Positions 7,495 to 15,103 of a stretch of DNA of 53,288 nucleotides are shown here, piece after piece. The stretch's first letter is position 1, and the number at the start of each line of letters is the position of its first letter. The position numbers were made by a program, and so were the translations under genes. The stretch is taken from NCBI GenBank assembly GCA_944319935.1, contig CALUFM010000015.1:1-53288 (forward strand), given 5' to 3'. The notes beneath the pieces are model-generated. The model was not told where the DNA came from. It was given only the letters and a program-made list of their open reading frames with translations, and did not search any database. The stretch is from an uncultured Prevotella sp. (lineage in GTDB: Bacteria; Bacteroidota; Bacteroidia; Bacteroidales; Bacteroidaceae).

Positions 7495-10353
7495 TTAATA
7501 CCACTGCACGGCGTTGCTGAAGCCGCTGCGCTTGTCGTATTTCAGGGCGTCGGTAAGCGTCGCCGCATTGCATCGGAACGAGAAGTTGTATGACGTGTAA
7601 GGGGCAAGCACGACCGAACAACTCATGCTGAAGCAGTGCAAATCGCGCTGAAGCGATGCGGTGGTCATGGATATGTCGTGTTCCTCAAAGTCATAACCAG
7701 ACGAGAAACTGATGTTCCAGCCGTCGCTTATGCGTATGTTTCCACTGAAGTTAAGCGTCTGGGTGAACTTATACGGGTAACGCATCGTCTTCTTGTTGAA
7801 CTTCTCCCTGTCCCTGTTTTCCGACATGGATATGCCATAACCGAAGGTCAACGACCATGGCATTGAGAACTTCATGTAACCGTCCTCGTCAGTTTCGGCC
7901 TTGCCTGCACTTTCCTTCCGCGCGCCATGCTGGCCGCGAACGAGGTCGTCGTCAACGTTGGTCTCAATGTCGGTATTGTCATATTCATCATCTTCCTCCT
8001 CTTCTTCGTCCTCTTCATCGTCACCCCCGCCAAACCATTTCTTCAGCTTTTCCGGGGTAAGCGTGAACGATATGTTCTGCGACATTCCCTGGAAACGGCC
8101 GAAGCGACCACGGCTGTACTCCGTATGCGTGCCCACGTAAGGGTTGCCGTTCTCGTCAAGCTCGTAGGCGTACGTGGCAAACACGGCGTTAAGGTTGAAC
8201 GTATAGTTCTTCCACCACTTCAGTCGAAGCCTCACGGTAAGGTCGCTCCAGGGACGTTCCTTGTCTGCCATATTGTAGCCGAAGTTGAAACCAAGCTCGT
8301 CGATGATGCTCAGTTTCTTGTATCCGGTGGAGTCCTTGTCAGACTTGACCTTCATCTCGATGTTGTTTCCGATGTCAAACATCACGCTCCCTGTCTTCCC
8401 GCGCGAAGGCAAGTCGAACAAGCCATACTGGAACGGGCTGTATTCTACAAGCTCAACGCTGCCGTCCGGGTTGGTCTTCTGGTAAGTCTCATAATACCGC
8501 GACCCGTTGTCGGGGGCGTAACTGAACGTCACCGACGGTGTGATGACGTGGCGTATTGCCTGTATCTTGTCGCCGAAGATTTTTTTGCTTGGCACCCAGA
8601 AGCCGTACAGCTTAGTCGATGCGCTAAGGCTCAGACGCCAGTCGTACACGTTGTAGAAGCCATACGTGGTGTCACGGCGTGCCTCTTGCGCTCCTTCGTC
8701 CCACGACTGCATGATTTTGTTTGAGTACATGCGGTCGCTGAAATTGAACGAGGGATTGATGTTTATATAATTAAATAAGGTGAAGTTGGCCTGTATTGGG
8801 ATGTCATGTTTGAAGCCGTTGCGCCAGTCCTTTATAAGGTTCGACTTGAACAGCATGTCCTCCTTCGTGTCGATTTGGTTGCGAAGCTGGCCAGTATAGC
8901 TCATTGATATCTTCTCATACCAACGCTCCTTGCCCGCCATGTGCTTGCGTTTGAAGGGATAAAAGCGGCTCACCGAAATGTTGAGGTCAGGCAAGGTGAG
9001 GTTGATTGTCGAGTCAAGCATGTTCTGGCTGAGGTTGGCCGTACCGCTGAGCGTAAGCCCGAGGCTTGAGAAAGTGCTGCTCCAGCTAACGCTTGACGTG
9101 CGCAAGCTCTGCGTGTAGCTCTGCGGATTATACATGCTGTTGAGGTTGTTGCGCTCATATGATGTTGACGCGAAGTTGACACTTGCCGACAAAGACGTAA
9201 ACGGGTTGGCCTTGGCGTCCTGACGGTGGCTCCACTGCAGCTTGAAACTGCTTTGCTCGCTGTAGTCAGGCATGCCCTTGTCGCCGTTCTTGGTGTTCTG
9301 GTAACTGAAGAAGAAGCTGCCGCTGTAACGGTAACGCTTGCGGTAGTTAGAGGCTACTGACACGCCCCACGAGCCTTTCGTGTAAATCTCGCCGAGCAGC
9401 TTCAAGTCCCACTTGTCGCTCATGGCGAAGTAATAACCGCCGTCGCGCAGGTAGAAGCCGCGCGAACTCTCATCGCCGTAAGAAGGCATGATGAAGCCGC
9501 TCGAATAGCTCTTCGTGAACGGGAAGAAGCCGTAAGGGATGGCCAGCGGCAGCGGGACGTCGGCCACCACGAGATAAGCAGGGCCGAAGACGACATCCTT
9601 GCCGGGGCGGACCTTGGCGCGCGAGAGGGCTATGTAGAAGTCAGGATGCTCCTGGTCGCACGTGGTGTAGCGGCCATGCTGCAGGTACAACACACCGCTT
9701 GAGTCGCGCTTCGACAGCTCGCTTGACAGGAAACCATCCTGCTGAGCCGTGTAAACCCTGTTTATGAAACCCTTTTTCGACTTGAAGTTGAACGACATTG
9801 TGTCGCTCTCATACGTGTCCTGCCCCATCATGAACACCGGCTTGCCCGTCACTTCGCCCGTAGTGTCGGCGGTACCCGTAGCGTGTACGAGGCTGCTGTC
9901 CAGGCTCATTTTTATGCGGTCGCTCTTCAAGTCCATGTTCTGGTACTTCACGTTGGAACTGCCGTAAAGCAGAGCCGTGCGCGAAAGGGCGTCGTAGACG
10001 AGCGAGTCGTTGGACGAGAAGTCCACCGGCGCGTCAAGTCCGTTTGCCTTCTTGCGGTTTATGCTGTCAAGGCGGATGGAGTCATCCACCTGCTTGTTGT
10101 GCTTGTATATGGCCAAGGTGAGCGAATCCATCTTGGTCGTGTCAGGTTCGGAAGAGCCTTCCACCGAGTCAACGGTCAACGAGTCGGCAGCCGCCAAGAC
10201 CGCCATGCCACGCTCCGCGGCGGTGTCGCTCACCGCCGTAGAGTCTTCGGCATCGCCGCTTTTACCGCTGAGTTTGGAAAAAGGTATGGTGGGTTCTGCC
10301 ATCATGAAAATGAAAGCAGACAGCAGTATGAATATGACTGTTTTAGTTCTCAT
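7495..10353 (-). CDS. lptD: LptD-like outer-membrane LPS assembly protein
   Basis: 952 residues from MRTKTVIFILLSAF, the start with a clean signal peptide; the longer frame at 10398 begins upstream of a -7 box (10369-10376) and is unlikely. After the signal comes an OstA/LptA-like periplasmic region (about residues 110-260, DGLVYDALSRTALLYG-type beta repeats, with GKPVFMMGQDTYESDTMSFNFKSKKG), then a long beta-barrel rich in alternating aromatic strands. Bacteroidetes homologues are annotated as putative LPS assembly protein LptD, which inserts lipopolysaccharide into the outer leaflet. Odd feature: a very acidic run of about 20 residues near residue 780 (GGDDEEDEEEEEDDEYD), probably in a loop. 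It is transcribed alone and converges on the antiporter. Confidence 0.85.
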   Translation of the reverse strand: MRTKTVIFILLSAFIFMMAEPTIPFSKLSGKSGDAEDSTAVSDTAAERGMAVLAAADSLTVDSVEGSSEPDTTKMDSLTLAIYKHNKQVDDSIRLDSINRKKANGLDAPVDFSSNDSLVYDALSRTALLYGSSNVKYQNMDLKSDRIKMSLDSSLVHATGTADTTGEVTGKPVFMMGQDTYESDTMSFNFKSKKGFINRVYTAQQDGFLSSELSKRDSSGVLYLQHGRYTTCDQEHPDFYIALSRAKVRPGKDVVFGPAYLVVADVPLPLAIPYGFFPFTKSYSSGFIMPSYGDESSRGFYLRDGGYYFAMSDKWDLKLLGEIYTKGSWGVSVASNYRKRYRYSGSFFFSYQNTKNGDKGMPDYSEQSSFKLQWSHRQDAKANPFTSLSASVNFASTSYERNNLNSMYNPQSYTQSLRTSSVSWSSTFSSLGLTLSGTANLSQNMLDSTINLTLPDLNISVSRFYPFKRKHMAGKERWYEKISMSYTGQLRNQIDTKEDMLFKSNLIKDWRNGFKHDIPIQANFTLFNYININPSFNFSDRMYSNKIMQSWDEGAQEARRDTTYGFYNVYDWRLSLSASTKLYGFWVPSKKIFGDKIQAIRHVITPSVTFSYAPDNGSRYYETYQKTNPDGSVELVEYSPFQYGLFDLPSRGKTGSVMFDIGNNIEMKVKSDKDSTGYKKLSIIDELGFNFGYNMADKERPWSDLTVRLRLKWWKNYTFNLNAVFATYAYELDENGNPYVGTHTEYSRGRFGRFQGMSQNISFTLTPEKLKKWFGGGDDEEDEEEEEDDEYDNTDIETNVDDDLVRGQHGARKESAGKAETDEDGYMKFSMPWSLTFGYGISMSENRDREKFNKKTMRYPYKFTQTLNFSGNIRISDGWNISFSSGYDFEEHDISMTTASLQRDLHCFSMSCSVVLAPYTSYNFSFRCNAATLTDALKYDKRSGFSNAVQWY

Positions 10354-10368
10354 TGCGAATGCAGGGTG

Positions 10369-10376
10369 CAAATTTA
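10369..10376 (-). promoter_or_regulatory. -7 promoter box of lptD
   Basis: Minus-strand TAAATTTG 16 bases upstream of the chosen lptD start. A TTG at 10393-10395 is only 16 bases away, so the -33 element is weak. The mRNA would have a very short leader. Confidence 0.4.
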
Positions 10377-10706
10377 CGGAATTAAAACATAACAACACGC
10401 CTTATCCGTTTTTTTCTTTATTATTTTAACGTTTCCGGGACGTCATCAGCCTCCTCCGCAGACGGCACGGCGCAACACATGCGCCACCCTATTGAGCCGC
10501 GTTACGCACGCACCTGCGTAACAGGCTGACATTCAACACGTTGCGAAAGACCGCGTTTTGCAAGGCGAAAGACAACCTTTTGCAGCGCAAAAGACGGCCT
10601 TTCACAATGCGAAAGGCCATATACAAGGCGGGCGGGCGCGACTATGCGGAACGACGGACGAGCCGCCTTGTAACATCATCGTATCATTATTTTAACATGT
10701 TATACA
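10377..10706. other. lptD-ppk divergent intergenic region
   Basis: No gene visible. It contains a short hairpin (10501-10508 with 10515-10522, GTTACGCA/TGCGTAAC), the 22-bp array B and, at its right end, the ppk promoter. Confidence 0.5.
10543..10620. repeat. 22-bp palindrome array B (3.5 units)
   Basis: Units at 10543-10564, 10565-10586, 10587-10608 and a partial at 10609-10620 (GCGAAAGGCCAT), exact 22-bp register. It is preceded by CTGACATTCAA, a phrase that also follows array F near 36000. Confidence 0.85.
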
Positions 10707-10736
10707 TTGCAATATGGAATAATAGCCTTATTTTTG
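10707..10736 (+). promoter_or_regulatory. ppk promoter, TTG-N19-TATTTTTG
   Basis: TTG at 10707-10709, 19 bases, then TATTTTTG at 10729-10736: a textbook Bacteroidetes sigma-70 promoter. The ppk start lies 115 bases downstream. Confidence 0.75.
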
Positions 10737-10851
10737 CACATACCGCAGCAGCCGGCCGCCAAAGGCTTAGCCCGCATCGCCACGACATTTGTCGGCGTGA
10801 AGCGTGCGGCTCGGCCAACTGCCCACATGTTATTTTGAACAAACCGATATT

Positions 10852-12951
10852 ATGGCCGTTAAAATCATCAACAGGAAAAAGAAAGAGTGCCGCTACGTTG
10901 AGCGTGACGTTAGCTGGATGTACTTCAACCACCGCATATTGCAGGAAGCCCGCAAGGAGGACATACCGCTGCTTGAAAGGCTGTCGTTCCTCGGCATCTA
11001 CTCCAACAACCTCGACGAGTTCTTCCGTGTGCGCATGGCGTCGCTGAACCGCCTGCTCGAATCCGACAACAAGGAAATACGCAAGCAGCACGACAACATA
11101 CGCAAGACCATCAAAACAATAAACAAGCTCAACTCGCAGTTCAGCCAGGAATACACCGTAGCAATAGACGAAGTGTTCAAGGCTCTTGAGCAGCACAACA
11201 TACGCCTTATAGACAACACGCAGCTCAACGAGGAGCAAGCCGCCTTCCTGAAAGCTTATTACCACGACCGTCTCAACGGCTACACCAACCCCATATGGTT
11301 CTCCGAAATCGACGAAATCGGCCAGCTTGAGGACAACCGCATATACCTGCTGGTTAAGAAAACCGAACAGGCCGAGCCGCTGCGCCTGCCCAAGAGCAGC
11401 CTCGCTCTCATCAAAGTGCCTGACAGGGAGCATGGACGCTTCGTGAAGCTGCCGCCCTCTGACGGTTTTGACAACATCATGTACCTCGACGACGTTGTGC
11501 GTTACTGCCTGCCACTCATCTTCATCGGCTTCAAGCCGGGCACGTTCGAGGCTTACTCTTTCAAGTTCACAAAGGACGCCGAGATGGAGATGGAAAACGA
11601 CTTCGAGTACGGCGTGCTGCAGAAAATCGCCAAGGGCGTCAACAGCCGGCGGCACGGCGACCCCGTGCGCCTCATCTACGACAAGCAGATGCCTAAGGAC
11701 ATGAAGAAGAAACTGATGTCGAAAATCGACGTCAGCAAGCTCGACTCGTCGCTCGCCAGCAGCCGTTACCAAAACCACAAGGACCTGATGGGCTTCCCTG
11801 ACTGCGGGCATGACGAGCTGAAATTCCCCAAATGGAAGCCTATACTGAAGCCCGAGTTCCTGTCACAGGAGAGCATCCTCGACCAAATCCGCCGCAAGGA
11901 CTTGTTCATACACGTGCCTTACCACTCGTTCGACGGCTACATCCGCGTGCTGCGCGAAGCCGCCCTGAAGCCTGACGTGAAGTCAATCAAGACCACCTTG
12001 TACCGCCTCGCCAAGGACTCGAAGGTAGTAAAGGCGTTGATTTGCGCCGCGCGCAACGGCAAGAAGGTGACGGCCGTGGTGGAACTGCTGGCGCGCTTCG
12101 ACGAGGAGAGCAACATAAAGTGGAGCAAGCGCATGCAGGAAGAAGGCATCAACGTGATTTTCGGCGTTGAGGGACTGAAGATTCACTCCAAGCTGTTGTA
12201 CATAGAATCAAAGCAAGGCAACATCGCATGCATAGGCACGGGCAACTTCCACGAGGGAAATGCCAAGACATACACTGACTACCTGATGATGACCGCAAGG
12301 AAGAACATCGTGCAGGAGGTGCGCAAGGTGTTCGACTTCATTGACCGCCCCTTCTCGCAAGTGCGCTTCAAGGAGCTGATGGTGTCGCCCAACTCGATGA
12401 AGAACCGCGTACTCGCGCTAATCAACAACGAGATGAAGAACGCCAAGGCGGGCCGGGAGGCGTGGATCAAGATGAAAATCAACCACATCACCGAGAACGA
12501 CGTCGTGAACAAGTTGTACGCCGCATCGGCGGCCGGAGTGAAAATCGGCATCGTGCTTCGCGGCAACTGCTCGCTCGTAACCGGACTGCCGGGAGTGAGC
12601 GACAACATCAAGGCCGTTGGCATAATAGACCGCTACCTTGAGCATTCGCGCATACTCATATTCTGTAACGGCGGCGCGCCCAAGTACTTCATAGGCAGCG
12701 CGGACTGGATGCCGCGCAACCTGCTGAACCGCATCGAGGTGATGACTCCCGTCTACGACGAGGACATGCAGCGTGACTTGTTGCGCACGGTGGAGTACGG
12801 ACTGAAGGACACCACCAACGGACGAATTGTTGACGGCACCGGGGCTAACGTCATACAGCCCGTAGAAGGCGACCGCCCGTTCCGCTCGCAGGAGGAGCTG
12901 CACAACGCTTACGAAGCCGAGGCGAAGGCTGCAAGCACTGAAGGGGAATGA
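10852..12951 (+). CDS. ppk1: Polyphosphate kinase 1
   Basis: 699 residues from MAVKIINRKKK; an in-frame GTG at 10804 would add 16 unlikely residues. The length and the N-terminal YVERDVSWMYFNHRILQEA and NNLDEFFRVRMA are typical of PPK1, which reversibly makes inorganic polyphosphate from ATP at the membrane or in the cytoplasm. The catalytic half shows YHSFDGYIRVLREAALKPDVKSIKTTLYR, the phosphorylated-His segment FGVEGLKIHSKLLYI (near residue 440), GTGNFHEGNAKTYTD and, in the second PLDc-like domain, LEHSRILIFCNGG. It pairs with the Ppx/GppA gene 300 bases downstream, although a repeat array lies between them. Confidence 0.95.
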   Translation: MAVKIINRKKKECRYVERDVSWMYFNHRILQEARKEDIPLLERLSFLGIYSNNLDEFFRVRMASLNRLLESDNKEIRKQHDNIRKTIKTINKLNSQFSQEYTVAIDEVFKALEQHNIRLIDNTQLNEEQAAFLKAYYHDRLNGYTNPIWFSEIDEIGQLEDNRIYLLVKKTEQAEPLRLPKSSLALIKVPDREHGRFVKLPPSDGFDNIMYLDDVVRYCLPLIFIGFKPGTFEAYSFKFTKDAEMEMENDFEYGVLQKIAKGVNSRRHGDPVRLIYDKQMPKDMKKKLMSKIDVSKLDSSLASSRYQNHKDLMGFPDCGHDELKFPKWKPILKPEFLSQESILDQIRRKDLFIHVPYHSFDGYIRVLREAALKPDVKSIKTTLYRLAKDSKVVKALICAARNGKKVTAVVELLARFDEESNIKWSKRMQEEGINVIFGVEGLKIHSKLLYIESKQGNIACIGTGNFHEGNAKTYTDYLMMTARKNIVQEVRKVFDFIDRPFSQVRFKELMVSPNSMKNRVLALINNEMKNAKAGREAWIKMKINHITENDVVNKLYAASAAGVKIGIVLRGNCSLVTGLPGVSDNIKAVGIIDRYLEHSRILIFCNGGAPKYFIGSADWMPRNLLNRIEVMTPVYDEDMQRDLLRTVEYGLKDTTNGRIVDGTGANVIQPVEGDRPFRSQEELHNAYEAEAKAASTEGE

Positions 12952-12961
12952 CCTACGGATT

Positions 12962-13049
12962 GCAAAAGACCGCTTTTTACGCTGCAACAGACAACCTTTC
13001 ACGGCGTAAAAGGCTGCCTTTTGCAACATAAAAGGCCGCCTTTCGCAAC
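12962..13049. repeat. 22-bp palindrome array C (4 units, best preserved)
   Basis: Units at 12962-12983, 12984-13005, 13006-13027 and 13028-13049, exact 22-bp register, beginning 10 bases after the ppk stop. The third unit carries AAAAGGC T GCCTTTT and the fourth AAAGGC C GCCTTT, both perfect palindromes around a single central base. Confidence 0.9.
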
Positions 13050-13256
13050 GTCGGCGATAACATGCTGACAGTCAGCATGATGGCAAATCGGAAGCGACCG
13101 ACAAAATAATCAATCTGGAAATACGTTATTTAAATATACCATTCATATGTAAAGCGTGTAAGGAAGCAAAACTGTTAGGCGGACGGAAACGTTATTTCAA
13201 TCTATACCTACTTACTACTTTGTTCCTTACCTCTTTACCACTAAAAAACAAAAGCC

Positions 13257-14141
13257 ATGAGATTAGCGGCAATAGACATTGGTTCAAATGGAGCGCGACT
13301 GCTCATAAAGAACTTCAGGACTGCCCAAGACGGCAGCCAACAGATTTCGCGCGTGATGTACATGCGCGTACCCTTGCGATTGGGTTCAGACGTTTTCACG
13401 CTCGGCAAGATTTCAAAAGAGCGCACGCTCATGATGAAACACATGCTCAAGGCTTTCCGTCAACTGATGAAGCTCAATCAGGTTGACGACTACCGCGCCT
13501 GCGCCACGTCGGCCATGCGCGACGCCGAGAACGGCAAGAAAGTGCTGAAGAAGCTGCGCGAAGACTCCGGCATCGACATAGAAATCATCAACGGACGCGA
13601 GGAAGCGCGCCTGCTGTGCAACAACATCGTGGAGAACATCGAGAGCGCGAAGGGCAACTACGCCTACATCGACGTGGGAGGCGGCAGCACGGAAATCTCG
13701 CTGCTGCACGACGGAGTGCTGACCCACAGCCAGTCATACAACATCGGCACGCTGCGCATGCTCGGCGGCATGGTGTCAAAAGAAACCATCGAGAACATGA
13801 AAGCCGACCTGCGACGCTTCGCACAGGACATGCCCGGCGTGCGCATGATAGGTTCCGGCGGCAACATCAACAAGCTGTTCAAGCTCACCCATTCAAGCAA
13901 AGACGCGCGCGAGGTGACCATCGCCGAAATCAAAGACGTCTACAGCAAGCTCAAAGCGTTAAGCGTAGAAGAGCGCATAGAGCAATACGGCCTGAAAGCC
14001 GACCGCGCCGACGTAATCATCCCGGCATCTGAAATCTTCATGATTGTGGCCGAAGCCCTGCAGTGCGACACAATCAAAGTGCCCAACATCAGCCTGGCCG
14101 ACAGCATAATAGACGGGCTGTACAGGACGAAATACGAATAA
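13257..14141 (+). CDS. ppx: Ppx/GppA-family phosphatase (exopolyphosphatase-like)
   Basis: 294 residues, the short form with only the two actin-like ASKHA subdomains and no HD domain. Motifs: RLAAIDIGSNGARLLI at the N-terminus (phosphate 1 loop), ATSAMRDAENG, INGREEARLLC, YIDVGGGSTEISLL near residue 140 (phosphate 2 loop), and MIGSGGNINKLFKL. Family members cleave phosphate from polyphosphate or from pppGpp. The location after ppk favours polyphosphate turnover, but pppGpp hydrolysis is not excluded. Between array C and this gene (13050-13256) I see no gene. Confidence 0.88.
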   Translation: MRLAAIDIGSNGARLLIKNFRTAQDGSQQISRVMYMRVPLRLGSDVFTLGKISKERTLMMKHMLKAFRQLMKLNQVDDYRACATSAMRDAENGKKVLKKLREDSGIDIEIINGREEARLLCNNIVENIESAKGNYAYIDVGGGSTEISLLHDGVLTHSQSYNIGTLRMLGGMVSKETIENMKADLRRFAQDMPGVRMIGSGGNINKLFKLTHSSKDAREVTIAEIKDVYSKLKALSVEERIEQYGLKADRADVIIPASEIFMIVAEALQCDTIKVPNISLADSIIDGLYRTKYE

Positions 14142-14146
14142 TAAAG

Positions 14147-14314
14147 AAAATGAAAAATGAATAATGAGAAATGAAAAATCAGGAAATGAGAAATGAATAA
14201 TCAGGATACGTGTTTCAGCTTGAACAAAGTCTGACTGGGATTTTTTATTGTTCATTTCTTGATTATTCATTTTTCATCCCTTGATTTTTCATTATTCATT
14301 ATTTATTTTTCATT
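14147..14314. repeat. A+T-rich ATGAAAAATGAATAATGAG inverted repeat, probable ppx terminator
   Basis: A stretch of about 55 bases of repeated ATGAAAAATGAATAATSA motifs (about 14150-14205) is followed, about 45 bases later, by its near reverse complement (about 14252-14313). It starts straight after the ppx stop and would form a long weak hairpin. Similar low-complexity ATTATCCATTTTTCATT tracts occur at 24314-24485. Confidence 0.55.
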
Positions 14315-14366
14315 CGCATGATATGCCATAATGTCGGCCGAAACCGACATTATGGCACATCATGCG
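14315..14366. promoter_or_regulatory. 52-bp near-perfect palindrome ahead of hsp20 (candidate operator)
   Basis: Arms of 23 bases (14315-14337 and 14344-14366) match with one mismatch around loop CCGAAA; the inner 13 bases GCCATAATGTCGG are perfect. The right arm overlaps the expected -33 position of the hsp20 promoter, a layout typical of a repressor site. It is not the CIRCE element. As RNA it could instead be a terminator of the upstream transcript, but no T-run follows. Confidence 0.6.
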
Positions 14367-14380
14367 TTATGGTACGTTTG
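14350..14380 (+). promoter_or_regulatory. Candidate hsp20 promoter
   Basis: TACGTTTG at 14373-14380 fits the -7 box. The -33 position (14350-14352) is TTA, 20 bases upstream, inside the palindrome arm. The predicted leader is about 85 bases. Confidence 0.5.
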
Positions 14381-14472
14381 TTGCATTATCACAAGCGAAG
14401 GCCGAGGGGAACACCTGAAGCCGCAAATAAGACGGAATTCAACAATAAATCAAAGAATAGGAGATAATGATT

Positions 14473-14898
14473 ATGCCACAAGTTAATCGTAAAAATTCAT
14501 GGTTGCCAGACGTATTCAACGACTTTTTTGATACTGATTTCATGCCACGCACCAACGCTACCGCACCTGCCATAAACGTAAAGGAGAGTGCCGTTGACTA
14601 TGAAGTTGAGCTTGCCGCGCCTGGCATGACGAAGGAAGACTTCAACGTCCACCTCAACCAGGACGGCGACCTGACCATCAAAATGGAAAAGAAAGCCGAG
14701 AACAAGGAGGAAGACAAGAAGGCCCACTACCTGCGCCGTGAGTTCGCTTACAGCAAGTTTGAGCAGACGTTGATACTACCCGACGACGTTGACAAGAACA
14801 ACATATCAGCCCGCGTGGCCGACGGCGTGCTGACCGTAACCCTGCCCAAAATCAAGAAAGAGGAGCAGAACGTGGTAAGGCAGATAACGGTTGGATGA
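14473..14898 (+). CDS. Small heat-shock protein, Hsp20/alpha-crystallin family
   Basis: 141 residues from MPQVNRKNSW. A clear AGGAG at 14459-14463 sits 9 bases before this ATG, better than the 3 bases before the in-frame ATG at 14467; such a strong ribosome site is unusual in this phylum. The protein has the family plan: N-terminal WLPDVFNDFFDTDF, alpha-crystallin domain from about residue 35 (INVKESAVDYEVELAAPGMTKEDF, then LRREFAYSKFEQTLILPDDV), and ARVADGVLTVTLPKI containing the GVLxVxLPK motif. It binds unfolding proteins in the cytoplasm as an ATP-independent holdase. The palindrome at 14315-14366 suggests specific control. Confidence 0.93.
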   Translation: MPQVNRKNSWLPDVFNDFFDTDFMPRTNATAPAINVKESAVDYEVELAAPGMTKEDFNVHLNQDGDLTIKMEKKAENKEEDKKAHYLRREFAYSKFEQTLILPDDVDKNNISARVADGVLTVTLPKIKKEEQNVVRQITVG

Positions 14899-14921
14899 CA
14901 TTTAGAATTTAGTGAAGTTAT

Positions 14922-15086
14922 AGAAGTTATCGCTCCCTGCGGTCGCTAAGAAGTTAAAGCCAAATGCGTCGTTGGCATGTATAGCTTTATGCTATCGGAC
15001 ATCTTAACCTATTCTGGCTTATGTCCATGTTGCCAGCAAAGCATTTGGCTTTAACTTCTTAGCGACCGCAGGGAGCGATAACTTCT
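14922..15086. repeat. 165-bp element with perfect 46-bp inverted arms
   Basis: Positions 14922-14967 and 15041-15086 are exact reverse complements over 46 bases; the 73-base centre has a smaller inverted pair (GGACAT/ATGTCC at 14997-15002 and 15021-15026). Weaker similarity continues outward for about 15 bases. It lies between the converging hsp20 and thioredoxin-like genes. It could work as a terminator for both, but its length and sequence perfection look more like a MITE-type element. Confidence 0.7.
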
Positions 15087-15103
15087 TTTAATTCTATAAA
15101 TTC

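Noticed and set aside
10687..11811. 374-residue minus-strand open frame opposite ppk
   Set aside because: It lies within the clear ppk1 gene, is Val/Leu/His-rich in the way of antisense shadows and has no recognisable motif.
14315..14366. CIRCE (HrcA) operator before hsp20
   Set aside because: CIRCE is TTAGCACTC-N9-GAGTGCTAA; this palindrome has a different sequence and a 6-base loop.
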